64,000 nucleotides of DNA from Colwellia sp. (GCA_013215655.1 JABSOX010000012.1:65608-129607), one strand, 5' to 3'. Numbered from the stretch's first letter, positions 29,915 through 39,177 are shown. The notes: generated by a model not told the origin, from the sequence alone. Program-made: numbers and translations.

Positions 29915-30688
29915 TTATGATGTATATTTATCACGTAATCTCTCAAGTTCACCACGGAGAAGTATTTTCTGAAAAGATTTATATAACTGATTTATAAATG
30001 CTTTGTGTTGACTCTTTTTAGATATTTGTAACCAAGGAATACGCTCAGAAACAACTAAAGGTTTACCCAAGTTTTTATTCGAAAAACCTACCTCTTTTGC
30101 TGCTTTCAATAATGCCTCATAAGGACCAATCATGGCGTCAACACGTCCAGCTACCAACATTTCTGCAGCCTTTTTAAAATTCTGTGTATAGTGCTTTTTA
30201 ATGCTGGGATCATTGTCAATTGCCTGACTAAATTTAGCGCCTCGTAAATAGGCAATACTTTTCCCCTTCAATGCATCAATTGATGTAAAAGAATTCATTT
30301 TTAAACCAATCACTACATTTTTGATCGGTGGCAATGGTGCTATATAAGTTACAAACTCTTCAAGCTCTTGATATTTAAACATAATAGTAATATCAGTTTG
30401 ACCCGATTTTAGTTCATGAATAATTCTAGCGTAGGGGTAAATGTAATGTTCTACATCAATATCAATATCATTCGCCAACATTTCGGCTAGATCATAATAT
30501 ATACCACTAGAGTTACTTGAACTTGTAATCCCATAGGGGGATACCCCAATTGTCCTTACCTGCAATAAAGCAGTATCTTGACTAAAGGTCATATTCGAAA
30601 AAAGTAACAAGAAACAAAGTAACAGTATGAAGCTTTTATTAATTGAGCTTTTATTAATTGAGCTTTTTATAAGTAAGTAAGCTAACAA
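29915..30688 (-). CDS. Periplasmic substrate-binding protein (SBP_bac_3-like)
   Basis: Signal peptide; SGIYYDLAEMLANDIDIDVEHYIYPYARIIHELKSGQTDI... Confidence 0.8.
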   Translation of the reverse strand: MLAYLLIKSSINKSSINKSFILLLCFLLLFSNMTFSQDTALLQVRTIGVSPYGITSSSNSSGIYYDLAEMLANDIDIDVEHYIYPYARIIHELKSGQTDITIMFKYQELEEFVTYIAPLPPIKNVVIGLKMNSFTSIDALKGKSIAYLRGAKFSQAIDNDPSIKKHYTQNFKKAAEMLVAGRVDAMIGPYEALLKAAKEVGFSNKNLGKPLVVSERIPWLQISKKSQHKAFINQLYKSFQKILLRGELERLRDKYTS

Positions 30689-30850
30689 CCTTTTCCTTAA
30701 GTATTAACAAATTAAGTTAGCTTAACTGTTAATTTTATTCATTTTATTTGAACTAAACGTTATTGATAAAAGTGTAGCTTATTTTTATAATTAACGCACT
30801 AAAGGAACGAACTAGTGATTTATATCAAAAATTTTATTGAAGTATAGTCT

Positions 30851-31462
30851 TTATAAGGCTAGCCAAGACGCGGATAATATTTCACGATGATGTTGAAATA
30901 CACGAACAGAAAACTTAGCATCAGGAAGAATAGTACCAACACCTTTAGGGGTTCCCGTCATAACTATATCGCCATCTTTTAAGGTAATAAAACGTTCCAA
31001 TTCGGCTAAAATTTTTCGCGGTTTATAGATCATCAGCTCAATAGCTCCCATTTGTACTACTTTATTATCAATGCACAATTCAAAAGATAGTGAAGCGTCA
31101 ACATCATCAATTGCAACAAAGTCACTAAAAACGGCCGAACCATCAAATGACTTAGCGCGCTCCCAAGGTAACCCCTTCACTTTAAGTTTGCTTTGTAAAT
31201 TACGCTTAGTTATATCTAAGCCAAACCCAACGGCAGCAAAGCCCCCATTTTGATATAAAAAGCACAGTTCTCCTTCAAAATGGAGTTGCTCTTGATGAAA
31301 CGATCGAAGCTCAGTAGAAATAGCGGAATTGGGTTTTATGAAAACAACCATTTCATCAGGAACTTCATTACCTAATTCTTTAATATGTTCTACATAATTT
31401 CGACCAATGCAGATGATTTTTGAAGGTATTATATTTTGATTATTAAGATTTATTGAAGACAT
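30851..31462 (-). CDS. Fumarylacetoacetate hydrolase family protein
   Basis: IICIGRNYVEHIKELGNEVPDEMVVFIKP...GDIVMTGTPKGVG. Confidence 0.92.
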   Translation of the reverse strand: MSSINLNNQNIIPSKIICIGRNYVEHIKELGNEVPDEMVVFIKPNSAISTELRSFHQEQLHFEGELCFLYQNGGFAAVGFGLDITKRNLQSKLKVKGLPWERAKSFDGSAVFSDFVAIDDVDASLSFELCIDNKVVQMGAIELMIYKPRKILAELERFITLKDGDIVMTGTPKGVGTILPDAKFSVRVFQHHREILSASWLAL

Positions 31463-31562
31463 TTTTTCTTAAAAATAGAACGATAAAGGTTTTATGATTA
31501 TAAAAGATAAGTATGGTTAAGGACAATAACAGTGGTGAATACTAGTTATCTGCTTTAAATGA

Positions 31563-31919
31563 CTAAAACAATACTTCAGCACTTGAAATGTTATTAAAAT
31601 GGTTGATTTTTAGTTCGTGAATGGCGAGTGTACTTTCAAAAATACTTAAGTCACTTTGGGTATCTTGGCTTACTATAGCTATTCTCCAAACACATTCCAT
31701 TAAATCAGAAAACAACATCGATATATCCAAGACACTTTCCATACTTCGATTAAAAATACTCTCCTTTGATGTTATTAATAGGTTTTTAACCTTAGCCGAC
31801 ATCGCAATAACTTTTGCTTTACGTAATGATCGCTCTAGATGTTGTAAATCCCAATGACTCGGTAGCGTTAATAAGATATACCGACCATTTTCCGAAATAG
31901 TTACGCTATCAATATTCAT
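31563..31919 (-). CDS. STAS-like / SpoIIAA-like hypothetical protein
   Basis: 118 aa alpha/beta pattern; overlaps the upstream response regulator gene. Confidence 0.45.
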   Translation of the reverse strand: MNIDSVTISENGRYILLTLPSHWDLQHLERSLRKAKVIAMSAKVKNLLITSKESIFNRSMESVLDISMLFSDLMECVWRIAIVSQDTQSDLSIFESTLAIHELKINHFNNISSAEVLF

Positions 31920-32730
31920 AATTTTCTTTGCTTGATTGCACGTTGTCAGGTTTTACTTTGTCGGATAAAAATTTCTTAAAAACTTGGTTAAAATGCGCAG
32001 TATCTTTATAGCCTATTTTTGCACTGATTTCTTTGGCTGAATACCCTTTACCATTCAATTCCTGTGCATAATTCATTCGGATTTTTAGAATGTATTCGCT
32101 ACATGAACAATTCAAATATTGTTTAACTTTTCGTTGTAATTGCCTTTTACTATGAGCCATTTCACTGGCTAAATGGTCAATTGAAAGGCTATTCTTGCCA
32201 ACTAACAATCCTACAACATGTTGCAATTTTTCAACAAATATCTCGCTTTTACTTAGCAGCGATTCAGAGAACTCGGAATTGGCTAACGTTGGTACCACAG
32301 TGTTATTACGACACCAATCAACCACTCGTTGTCGATTTTTTAGTTGCGAATCAATTCGATGTAGAAGTTCGTTGTTTGACCACGGTTTTTTTATATAATC
32401 GTTAGCCCCAAATAAAAGCCCTTTAGTGATAGCGCTTTCAGAGTTGAAACCAGAAATAATTATTATTGGGATGTGTGAATATTCATCGCTAGATTTTAAC
32501 TCTTGGATAATATCTAAACCACAGCCATCAGGTAACTTTAAGTCACATAAAATAAGATCAGGAGTGACCTCTTTGAATAGCTTGAAAGTACTTTTAATAT
32601 CAATGGCAATATATAAAAAGTACGTGTCACAAAGTAAGGCAACTAGTGCATCATAAACGATAGGATCATCATCAATGATAAATAACGTCTTTTTACTTCT
32701 TTGGTCAAAAGCTAAATTATTAAACTCCAA
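31909..32730 (-). CDS. Response regulator with AraC-type DNA-binding domain
   Basis: REC (DLILCDLKLPDGCGLD) and C-terminal AraC HTH (YSAKEISAKIGYKDTAHFNQVFKKF). Confidence 0.88.
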   Translation of the reverse strand: MEFNNLAFDQRSKKTLFIIDDDPIVYDALVALLCDTYFLYIAIDIKSTFKLFKEVTPDLILCDLKLPDGCGLDIIQELKSSDEYSHIPIIIISGFNSESAITKGLLFGANDYIKKPWSNNELLHRIDSQLKNRQRVVDWCRNNTVVPTLANSEFSESLLSKSEIFVEKLQHVVGLLVGKNSLSIDHLASEMAHSKRQLQRKVKQYLNCSCSEYILKIRMNYAQELNGKGYSAKEISAKIGYKDTAHFNQVFKKFLSDKVKPDNVQSSKENYEY

Positions 32731-32746
32731 AAATACTTTCCTTAAT

Positions 32747-32795
32747 ATCTAACTAATATCTAACTAATATCTAACTAATATCTAACTAATATCTA
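32747..32795. repeat. Tandem repeat, 11-bp unit ATCTAACTAAT, 4 full copies plus partial
   Basis: Read directly; begins 17 bp upstream of the response regulator start codon. Confidence 0.95.
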
Positions 32796-32955
32796 CGTCG
32801 CTATAATTAAATTACACGAAAAGTACATAAAATATTATAGATATTGAAATATTGGCACAAATTCCGCATTTTTTGACACTCTTTTCACTACTTGACTAAA
32901 ATTAGACTATAAAACATTCAATAAAACAGTACTCTTATTGCAAAAAAATAGAATA

Positions 32956-33102
32956 ATACCATTTTCATTAGGTTCAAGATCTTGTAGTGCGCAGGAAAAA
33001 CATTTCAAGGCAAGGCATTAGATTGACCAATAGTTGGCCTATTGCGATTGATAGCAACGCAGCCATGGACTATTTTAACTAACACAAGGGCAATATTGGT
33101 AT
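32956..33102. repeat. Putative small dispersed element with ATACCA...TTGGTAT ends
   Basis: ATACCATTTTCATT...GGGCAATATTGGTAT; internal CAATAG/CTATTG hairpin. Confidence 0.4.
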
Positions 33103-33326
33103 AAGACTGTCTTATCAGCTAGAGCTGTTATTACAGCGTATTTTTAATCAGCCCATTTCTGTACATCATTGTTTATAAATTAAAGTGAATAGCACAGTGA
33201 AATTATTTGGACAATAATGTCTAGAAAAGATTTATACCAAGTTAGCAGATGAACGAGGTAATTTAAGTTTGCAACTCCAACAAAGGAAAAATTTGGAAGG
33301 ATGAATAAAGTTTTTGCAAAGATTCT

Positions 33327-33362
33327 CATAATAAAATCGGCTAAAAAACCGATTTTATTATG
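33327..33362 (-). terminator. Intrinsic terminator downstream of the PDZ gene
   Basis: 14-bp perfect stem CATAATAAAATCGG / CCGATTTTATTATG with 8-nt loop. Confidence 0.7.
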
Positions 33363-33393
33363 AACTATGGAGATACTTTTATTGCTGGATAAG

Positions 33394-34527
33394 CTAACGT
33401 CTTGGCGCTTTATCTTTGTCTATCGCACCTAGTCCTCGCCATAACACTGCATTTTCTTTATCAATATCAACTTGTGTACGACAAATAGTTTTTCTAATTC
33501 TAGAGCCTGTTTGAGTTACCGCTTTACATACCAGATCATCTGCGTAATCAGTTTCTATCTTAGTCTCTGCGCTTGAAAGCATGCTTGAACAACTTTCATT
33601 TTTTGTTTTAATTATACTAGGTCCTGAATAGGGCTCTCTATCAATTCGACCAACACCACTGTCTTCCCACTCAGCATTACGAACATAGCCAATATAATAA
33701 GTAATATTCGGTTCAACAGTTAAACTAATAATATCTTTAATACTATTAGAATAACGTTTGTTAACTTTTAAGGTATGCTCACCAACAGCTAAACGATGGC
33801 TCAAGGTTTGTACACTTACATTTTGACCATCAATATTAGATATTGCAGCGGTTCCCGAAAGACGAGAAAATTCTGATAAATATCGACCAACAATCACTCG
33901 ACCACAAGATGCATATAAATCACTGTCTGCCGATGTAGGAGGGACGTTAACCGGATTGTTTTCTAATATCAGTGAACTACTACTCAATGACCATTGTGGA
34001 ATATATTTAGGTTTTAAAGTCCCAATAAGTAATAAATCTTTGGAACTATTTAGCTGCCATTGGGGTGTATATTTAGCTTTAAATGCACCACCTAACATTA
34101 ATTCTTGATTGTTTCTTTGTACCTTTAAAGTCAAGTCGGTATTTGCTTCAGCATATTGTAATTGCTTATGCCAATCGTTTTTTGATAGTAAAATTGGCGA
34201 GTTATTAACTTCGAGAATGATATCACCCGACTGTAAACCTAATGTATATGCAGGACTTCTTGGCGTTATTGATATAATTTTCCCTTGAATACGAGCATCA
34301 AGGATAGCGCCAAATCGACCACTGTCATAGCGTTCAGTTTGACTTAGATCTATCTTTATATCTTCAGGCTCAGCGCCAGCAGCAATTTCCAAAGCGGCTA
34401 TTTCAGCTAATTTTTGATTAATAGAACGAACAAGTTGATCTGCAAGTCGCTGTGATTTGGCAGATAAAAACTCATGAGCCAATAAAGGAAAATTAATGAG
34501 CAGTAAACAACATATTATTTTTTTCAT
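33394..34527 (-). CDS. PDZ domain-containing secreted protein
   Basis: Signal peptide, PDZ-like segment (ISITPRSPAYTLGLQSGDIILEVNNSPI). Confidence 0.75.
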   Translation of the reverse strand: MKKIICCLLLINFPLLAHEFLSAKSQRLADQLVRSINQKLAEIAALEIAAGAEPEDIKIDLSQTERYDSGRFGAILDARIQGKIISITPRSPAYTLGLQSGDIILEVNNSPILLSKNDWHKQLQYAEANTDLTLKVQRNNQELMLGGAFKAKYTPQWQLNSSKDLLLIGTLKPKYIPQWSLSSSSLILENNPVNVPPTSADSDLYASCGRVIVGRYLSEFSRLSGTAAISNIDGQNVSVQTLSHRLAVGEHTLKVNKRYSNSIKDIISLTVEPNITYYIGYVRNAEWEDSGVGRIDREPYSGPSIIKTKNESCSSMLSSAETKIETDYADDLVCKAVTQTGSRIRKTICRTQVDIDKENAVLWRGLGAIDKDKAPRR

Positions 34528-34536
34528 CTAGCTTCT

Positions 34537-34992
34537 CTATATTTCGTGCATTTCAAAAGGATGTACATAAAAATCAATCATCTGTGTTAATAGTTGCGTA
34601 CGACTTGACCACAAATTCAAATCAAATAATTCAAGTTCTTGGTGTTCTATGTTTTGGTCAATAAGTTCTAATTCAGCATACCAATTACTCATAATCATCT
34701 GTTGACCATCTGTCAATGACATAAAAGAAACCTGAGCAAGTTTAATTTCTAAGGCTTGGTTTTGCGCAACCAAATGAGTTGAGTCAAATTCTCTTGGTAC
34801 ATCTACAAACCATAATAAGAAACAAACTAAGGTGATACTGGCTGCTACAGCGATATGTCGTAAATTCTTTTTCTGCTGATAACGACGCCAAATTTTATGT
34901 GAAAAGTCGGGTGCTTTATGAATGGTCATCACGTCTTCACTAGCATCTAAATAGTCGTTGATTTGCTGTTCAATACTATTCATTATTTTCAC
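34537..34992 (-). CDS. Putative membrane protein, anti-sigma-factor-like
   Basis: One TM (HIAVAASITLVCFLLWFVDV), directly after and overlapping the ECF sigma factor gene. Confidence 0.5.
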   Translation of the reverse strand: MKIMNSIEQQINDYLDASEDVMTIHKAPDFSHKIWRRYQQKKNLRHIAVAASITLVCFLLWFVDVPREFDSTHLVAQNQALEIKLAQVSFMSLTDGQQMIMSNWYAELELIDQNIEHQELELFDLNLWSSRTQLLTQMIDFYVHPFEMHEI

Positions 34993-35542
34993 CTTGTTTT
35001 TTTAAACAAGACCTCATTTGTTTCAATGCTCGGCGGTATAATTGCCTACTGTTACTTTCTTCAATGCCCAAATTAGGGGCGATCTCACTATGCTTTAAGT
35101 CTTTAACCGTATGTAAATAAACCACTGAACGGGAAGTTGATGACAACTGTTCTAATGCAGAATTAACTGTAACATCGCTACTTTCATCTCTAGCATATTG
35201 TTGTTCTGCTGAATTATTAACAACATGCAAAGGACTATTGAAAAATATATTATCGCGCTTAGTTTGCCTAAAGTAATTCATACATGCATTAACCGAACAT
35301 TTTTTTAGCCAAGGACCAAATGTTTCTGCTCCTTGTAATTTCGATGACTTATTTAGTAAGGTTTCGAATACAGCTTGCAATAAATCAGATGAAACTTGTT
35401 CATTACCCACAATATGAAAACACAGAGAATAGACATGATCAGCATACAGCTTATATGCAGCATTAAATCCATAGTGTTTCCCTTTTTTCAGTGCGATAAA
35501 GTCAATTTCTGACAGTACCTGACCGAAGCCCTTTTTGATCAT
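34976..35542 (-). CDS. RNA polymerase sigma factor, ECF type
   Basis: Region 2 (YKLYADHVYSLCFHIVGNEQVSSDLLQAVFETLL...) and region 4 (LEQLSSTSRSVVYLHTVKDLKHSEIAPNLGIEESNSRQLYRRALKQMR). Confidence 0.85.
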   Translation of the reverse strand: MIKKGFGQVLSEIDFIALKKGKHYGFNAAYKLYADHVYSLCFHIVGNEQVSSDLLQAVFETLLNKSSKLQGAETFGPWLKKCSVNACMNYFRQTKRDNIFFNSPLHVVNNSAEQQYARDESSDVTVNSALEQLSSTSRSVVYLHTVKDLKHSEIAPNLGIEESNSRQLYRRALKQMRSCLKKQGENNE

Positions 35543-35847
35543 GAAAATCCAATTTTATTTTTAATTGATTATTATATTAATTTTTTCGATCTTATATTAG
35601 ATGTTCTAATAAAAGAAAGTGTGACAAATTATTTTAAATAATTTATTCAGCCGCATTAATAGCATATTTACAGGTGATGGAATTATTATTTCACGATTTA
35701 AAGAGTAACAAATCATTAACATTTTGCTAAAACTGGCAATTTCGGGCATAGTAATCATAATCAATGTAAGCAATATTGCCTCTTATAATTTGTAATTCAT
35801 TGAAAAATTAAATAAGTTTATTTCAACGCTGTAAATTATTAGCTTAT

Positions 35848-38256
35848 ATGACTAAAGATTATTCTCGATACCAAAAAATCATCACTCAATTTCGTGGTCA
35901 AGTACACAACAACGATTTTGATAATACATTTTCGCTTGTAGCAAAACATATCCCAAAAACTGAACGTTTTTTATTAAAAATGGAATTAAAACGCTTAGCA
36001 ACTCCGTGTGTTCGCTCTTTGGATTTACGAGAATATGTAGAAGACAAATGTTTATTTTTTGAATATGGCGAACAACAACATATTCTTAACCAAGACGCTA
36101 TCAATATATTTGAAGATAACGTCAATGCTTATGGAGGATATACCTTCGGTGTATACGAATCCGTAATAAAATCGGCAACAAGTTCCCGTTATAATATTCA
36201 GGCAGAAAGCTCTGCAGCTGCCCCAAAAAACAAAACAAATTTCTTAGTTAAATTTTACCAATTTGGCCCATATTTTAATCGAAGCCAAGAACGTATGAAT
36301 TACGCTACCTCCTTACAGTTAACACTAAATGACAAATACGTTGTTGAGGCGATAAGTTCAGATATTAGCGAAAGTGGTTGTAAAGTACGTTTTAACAAAA
36401 CACAAAACCTGCGTATTGGGCAAATAATAAATATTAGATTTTCAAAATTCAAAACAGACTTCCCTGTAGATGTTGACAATAAATATGCCTATCAAGTTTG
36501 TAATATTTACTTTAGCAATGACATGCAATTTGTCGGTTTATCTCGAGTCTATAAAAATGAAGCCACCGACAGTCTAAGGATTTTTCTTCGCGACTATATT
36601 CAAAATAATAAAAGTCGTTACAAAATAAATATGGATAATACGCTAAATGCCATCCGCTCACGGAGCTTTGAACATTTTAGTTTACCGAAATCGAATGAAT
36701 TAGCTGTTTTTATTGAACATGATAAAAAAGATATGCGCCCTCGCTATGCGTTGACAACCAACAACAACGAATCTGTTTATAGATACTGGAAAAATGAAGA
36801 CAACAAGTCACAATTACATTGTTTAATAACCCCAGAACGCATTGCTCTTTTAAAGAAAGCGGCAACACTTGGACGTACATTACTGGTTTATAGTTTTATT
36901 CATATAAACCAAGGTAAATGCTATTTTTATACTGCTGATGAGAAACAGTTAACCGAAGAGCCAAACTTAATGGCAAAGTTTTTGAGTTTTGCAGCATCAA
37001 AAACTTCTTTTGCTATAACCAACTTAACTATCATTAAAACCAATGATAGATTAGCACATTCACCTTTGACCTTAACTGACACATTATCTGATAATACTTT
37101 ATCAAAAGAGGTTGAAGTAACATTATCTAATTTGCCTTATATTATTGTCACCAATGCCATTAATCATGAAAATGTAATTGATGAATACACTAAACTCCCT
37201 TTTGATAAAAGCAATTTAGCAAATCTAAAGAAGTTTGGTCATCAAAGAACCTATGACAATAAAATTGATGAAGTATTTATTAACTATAATGAACAAGAAT
37301 TTGAACCTCGTTATCATTATAAAACATCTGTTCTTATCACATCATCGAAAAAAGACATTAAAGGGCAGTCTCAAGATATCTCAATTTCTGGTTTAAAAAT
37401 AATATTGGATGAAGCGGTAACATTACAGAAAGGTGACATGGTTAGTTTGACTCTGCCAGAATTGCAAAAACTAACCGTTAGCTACAACTTAAAAAAATTA
37501 TCTTATAGGGTTGTACAAATCACAAAAGCAGAACAAGTGGTACACTTAGAGGCTATTGATAAAAGATCACCACATCAAGGAAAACTCTTCTTTAAACAAC
37601 TTATTGAAAAAAATAAGGCACAACTTGCCACAGAGTTATGTGAAACAATTATTCCAGGTTTAGCAAAAGCTTTACGCAACATTTATAGCCAAAGCCTAAT
37701 AAATCCGGCATTAATGATTCAAGCTGATGGTAATGGTTATAACATTGAAGCACTGGTTAGTGGTGCTGAACAAGGTAAAATTTTATCGCATATGCGTCAT
37801 TTGAGCACTCAGCAGTCATTTTACAATTTATATCCAATCTTAAATAAAATTCAAATGTTCGACTTAATGATCACTGAATTAAAAACTATGCATGAGAATG
37901 ATGCGCCATTGGTTAATACATTATATATTGCAATAAACCCCAATGGTGAAACAATTGAACGTTCAGTAACCACAAAACTAGAAAGTGAGTTAACTTCACA
38001 AAAGCTCAAACAAATATTCATTAATAACGCCCTAAAACGTGGTCACTTCTTTTGCTTACAAATTAAATTATCACGTACAGAAAAACCAGAGATGAGCTAT
38101 CTTGCTCCCGAGTTGAAATACATCAGTACTTACTTCAAACAAAAAGCGAAAGAAATAGAAATTGAAAATTCCAAAGTTATTGGGGTTATGCAGTTGTTTG
38201 ATATTACTCAAGAAGCTCTTATTCGCCATAAATGCATGACTACTATCGCTAAATAA
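35848..38256 (+). CDS. Large PilZ-domain protein with two PilZ-like segments
   Basis: RSQERMNY...SSDISESGCKVRF and EPRYHYK...SQDISISGLKIIL. Confidence 0.8.
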   Translation: MTKDYSRYQKIITQFRGQVHNNDFDNTFSLVAKHIPKTERFLLKMELKRLATPCVRSLDLREYVEDKCLFFEYGEQQHILNQDAINIFEDNVNAYGGYTFGVYESVIKSATSSRYNIQAESSAAAPKNKTNFLVKFYQFGPYFNRSQERMNYATSLQLTLNDKYVVEAISSDISESGCKVRFNKTQNLRIGQIINIRFSKFKTDFPVDVDNKYAYQVCNIYFSNDMQFVGLSRVYKNEATDSLRIFLRDYIQNNKSRYKINMDNTLNAIRSRSFEHFSLPKSNELAVFIEHDKKDMRPRYALTTNNNESVYRYWKNEDNKSQLHCLITPERIALLKKAATLGRTLLVYSFIHINQGKCYFYTADEKQLTEEPNLMAKFLSFAASKTSFAITNLTIIKTNDRLAHSPLTLTDTLSDNTLSKEVEVTLSNLPYIIVTNAINHENVIDEYTKLPFDKSNLANLKKFGHQRTYDNKIDEVFINYNEQEFEPRYHYKTSVLITSSKKDIKGQSQDISISGLKIILDEAVTLQKGDMVSLTLPELQKLTVSYNLKKLSYRVVQITKAEQVVHLEAIDKRSPHQGKLFFKQLIEKNKAQLATELCETIIPGLAKALRNIYSQSLINPALMIQADGNGYNIEALVSGAEQGKILSHMRHLSTQQSFYNLYPILNKIQMFDLMITELKTMHENDAPLVNTLYIAINPNGETIERSVTTKLESELTSQKLKQIFINNALKRGHFFCLQIKLSRTEKPEMSYLAPELKYISTYFKQKAKEIEIENSKVIGVMQLFDITQEALIRHKCMTTIAK

Positions 38257-38277
38257 GAATTTGCTAACTCGATACGT

Positions 38278-38355
38278 TTAAACAATAAAACAAATAGTAA
38301 TTTGGGTTCCTTCACCTTCGCCCGACTCAATATCAATACTGCGTGTGTCAGTAAC
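38278..38355 (-). pseudogene. C-terminal relic of a sensor histidine kinase
   Basis: Minus-strand translation VTDTRSIDIESGEGEGTQITICFIV* resembles the HATPase G2 box and C-terminus; no upstream kinase remains. Confidence 0.5.
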
Positions 38356-38411
38356 ATATTATGACGATTGAATACGAATATAAATTAGCAGCATCATCAA
38401 ATTTCAGGCAT

Positions 38412-38432
38412 AAAAAAACGACTCGAAGTCGC
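38412..38432 (-). terminator. Intrinsic terminator for tRNA-Leu
   Basis: Minus strand GCGACTTCGAGTCGTTTTTTTA. Confidence 0.7.
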
Positions 38433-38477
38433 TTATATCTACAATAACACTTAAAAACTCTTTTAAAAACAAAGGAA

Positions 38478-38563
38478 TGGTACCAGTGGCCGGACTCGAA
38501 CCGGCACGCTTATTCAGCGGGGGATTTTGAATCCCCTATGTATACCAATTTCATCACACTGGC
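38478..38563 (-). tRNA. tRNA-Leu (anticodon CAA)
   Basis: Minus strand GCCAGTGTGATGAAATTGGTATACATAGGGGATTCAAAATCCCCCGCTGAATAAGCGTGCCGGTTCGAGTCCGGCCACTGGTACCA; full cloverleaf, long variable arm, encoded CCA. Confidence 0.93.
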
Positions 38564-38610
38564 ATTCCAAGTTTTATTTTCTACTACTTTTCAAAATTTA
38601 TGCTGTCCAT

Positions 38611-38657
38611 GCAAAGGATTTTGAATTCGTCATGCATACCAATTTCACCAAACCGAC
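38611..38657 (-). pseudogene. Degenerate 5'-half tRNA-Leu
   Basis: Minus strand CGGTTTGGTGAAATTGGTATGCATGACGAATTCAAAATCCTTTGC aligns to the 5' half of the adjacent tRNA-Leu(CAA); no T arm follows. Confidence 0.65.
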
Positions 38658-38778
38658 GATGAAATCACTTCAAATTGCTGTAAAACATCATGAAGTGGCA
38701 GGCATTATACGAAATTTATTTCTCTTGGCAATAGTTTTTATCATTCAAGCGTTTGTTTGTTGATAATTTAGCCAATAC

Positions 38779-39177
38779 TTAAGATAGCAATTGTTCAAGC
38801 CATGATTTGGCATCTTTCGTATTATCAAAAAAAGCGTGCTTTAAGCCCGTTTTTTCATAAACTTGCCTAAACATGCTTTCGCCACTTAAAGGCGTACTAC
38901 TATATTGTAAATTAATAGCTATACCTTTGGCGTTGCCTTGTAAAACAAATGATTCGTGTAAAGTAAGCGCTTCTGATATTGCTATAGTTTCACCGTGAGG
39001 AATAAACAATATCGCATAATTATTTTTATCTAACTGGTGATAAGCGGCTCTAAAATCATCATGCATTTGTTGAAAAAACTCAAGATTCCATGGTCCCTCT
39101 GCTTCAATAACAATGATATTATCGCTCGTTGATAATTTATATTGTCCGTGTATTGCAAATTTATTATTAGTCATCAC
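38779..39177 (-). CDS. Hypothetical STAS-like protein
   Basis: 132 aa; IIVIEAEGPWNLEFFQQMHDDFRAAYHQL... fold pattern only. Confidence 0.5.
   Translation of the reverse strand: MMTNNKFAIHGQYKLSTSDNIIVIEAEGPWNLEFFQQMHDDFRAAYHQLDKNNYAILFIPHGETIAISEALTLHESFVLQGNAKGIAINLQYSSTPLSGESMFRQVYEKTGLKHAFFDNTKDAKSWLEQLLS

Noticed and set aside
38527-38763. 78-aa plus-strand ORF over tRNA-Leu
   Set aside because: Overlaps the tRNA and the half-tRNA; not a plausible protein.
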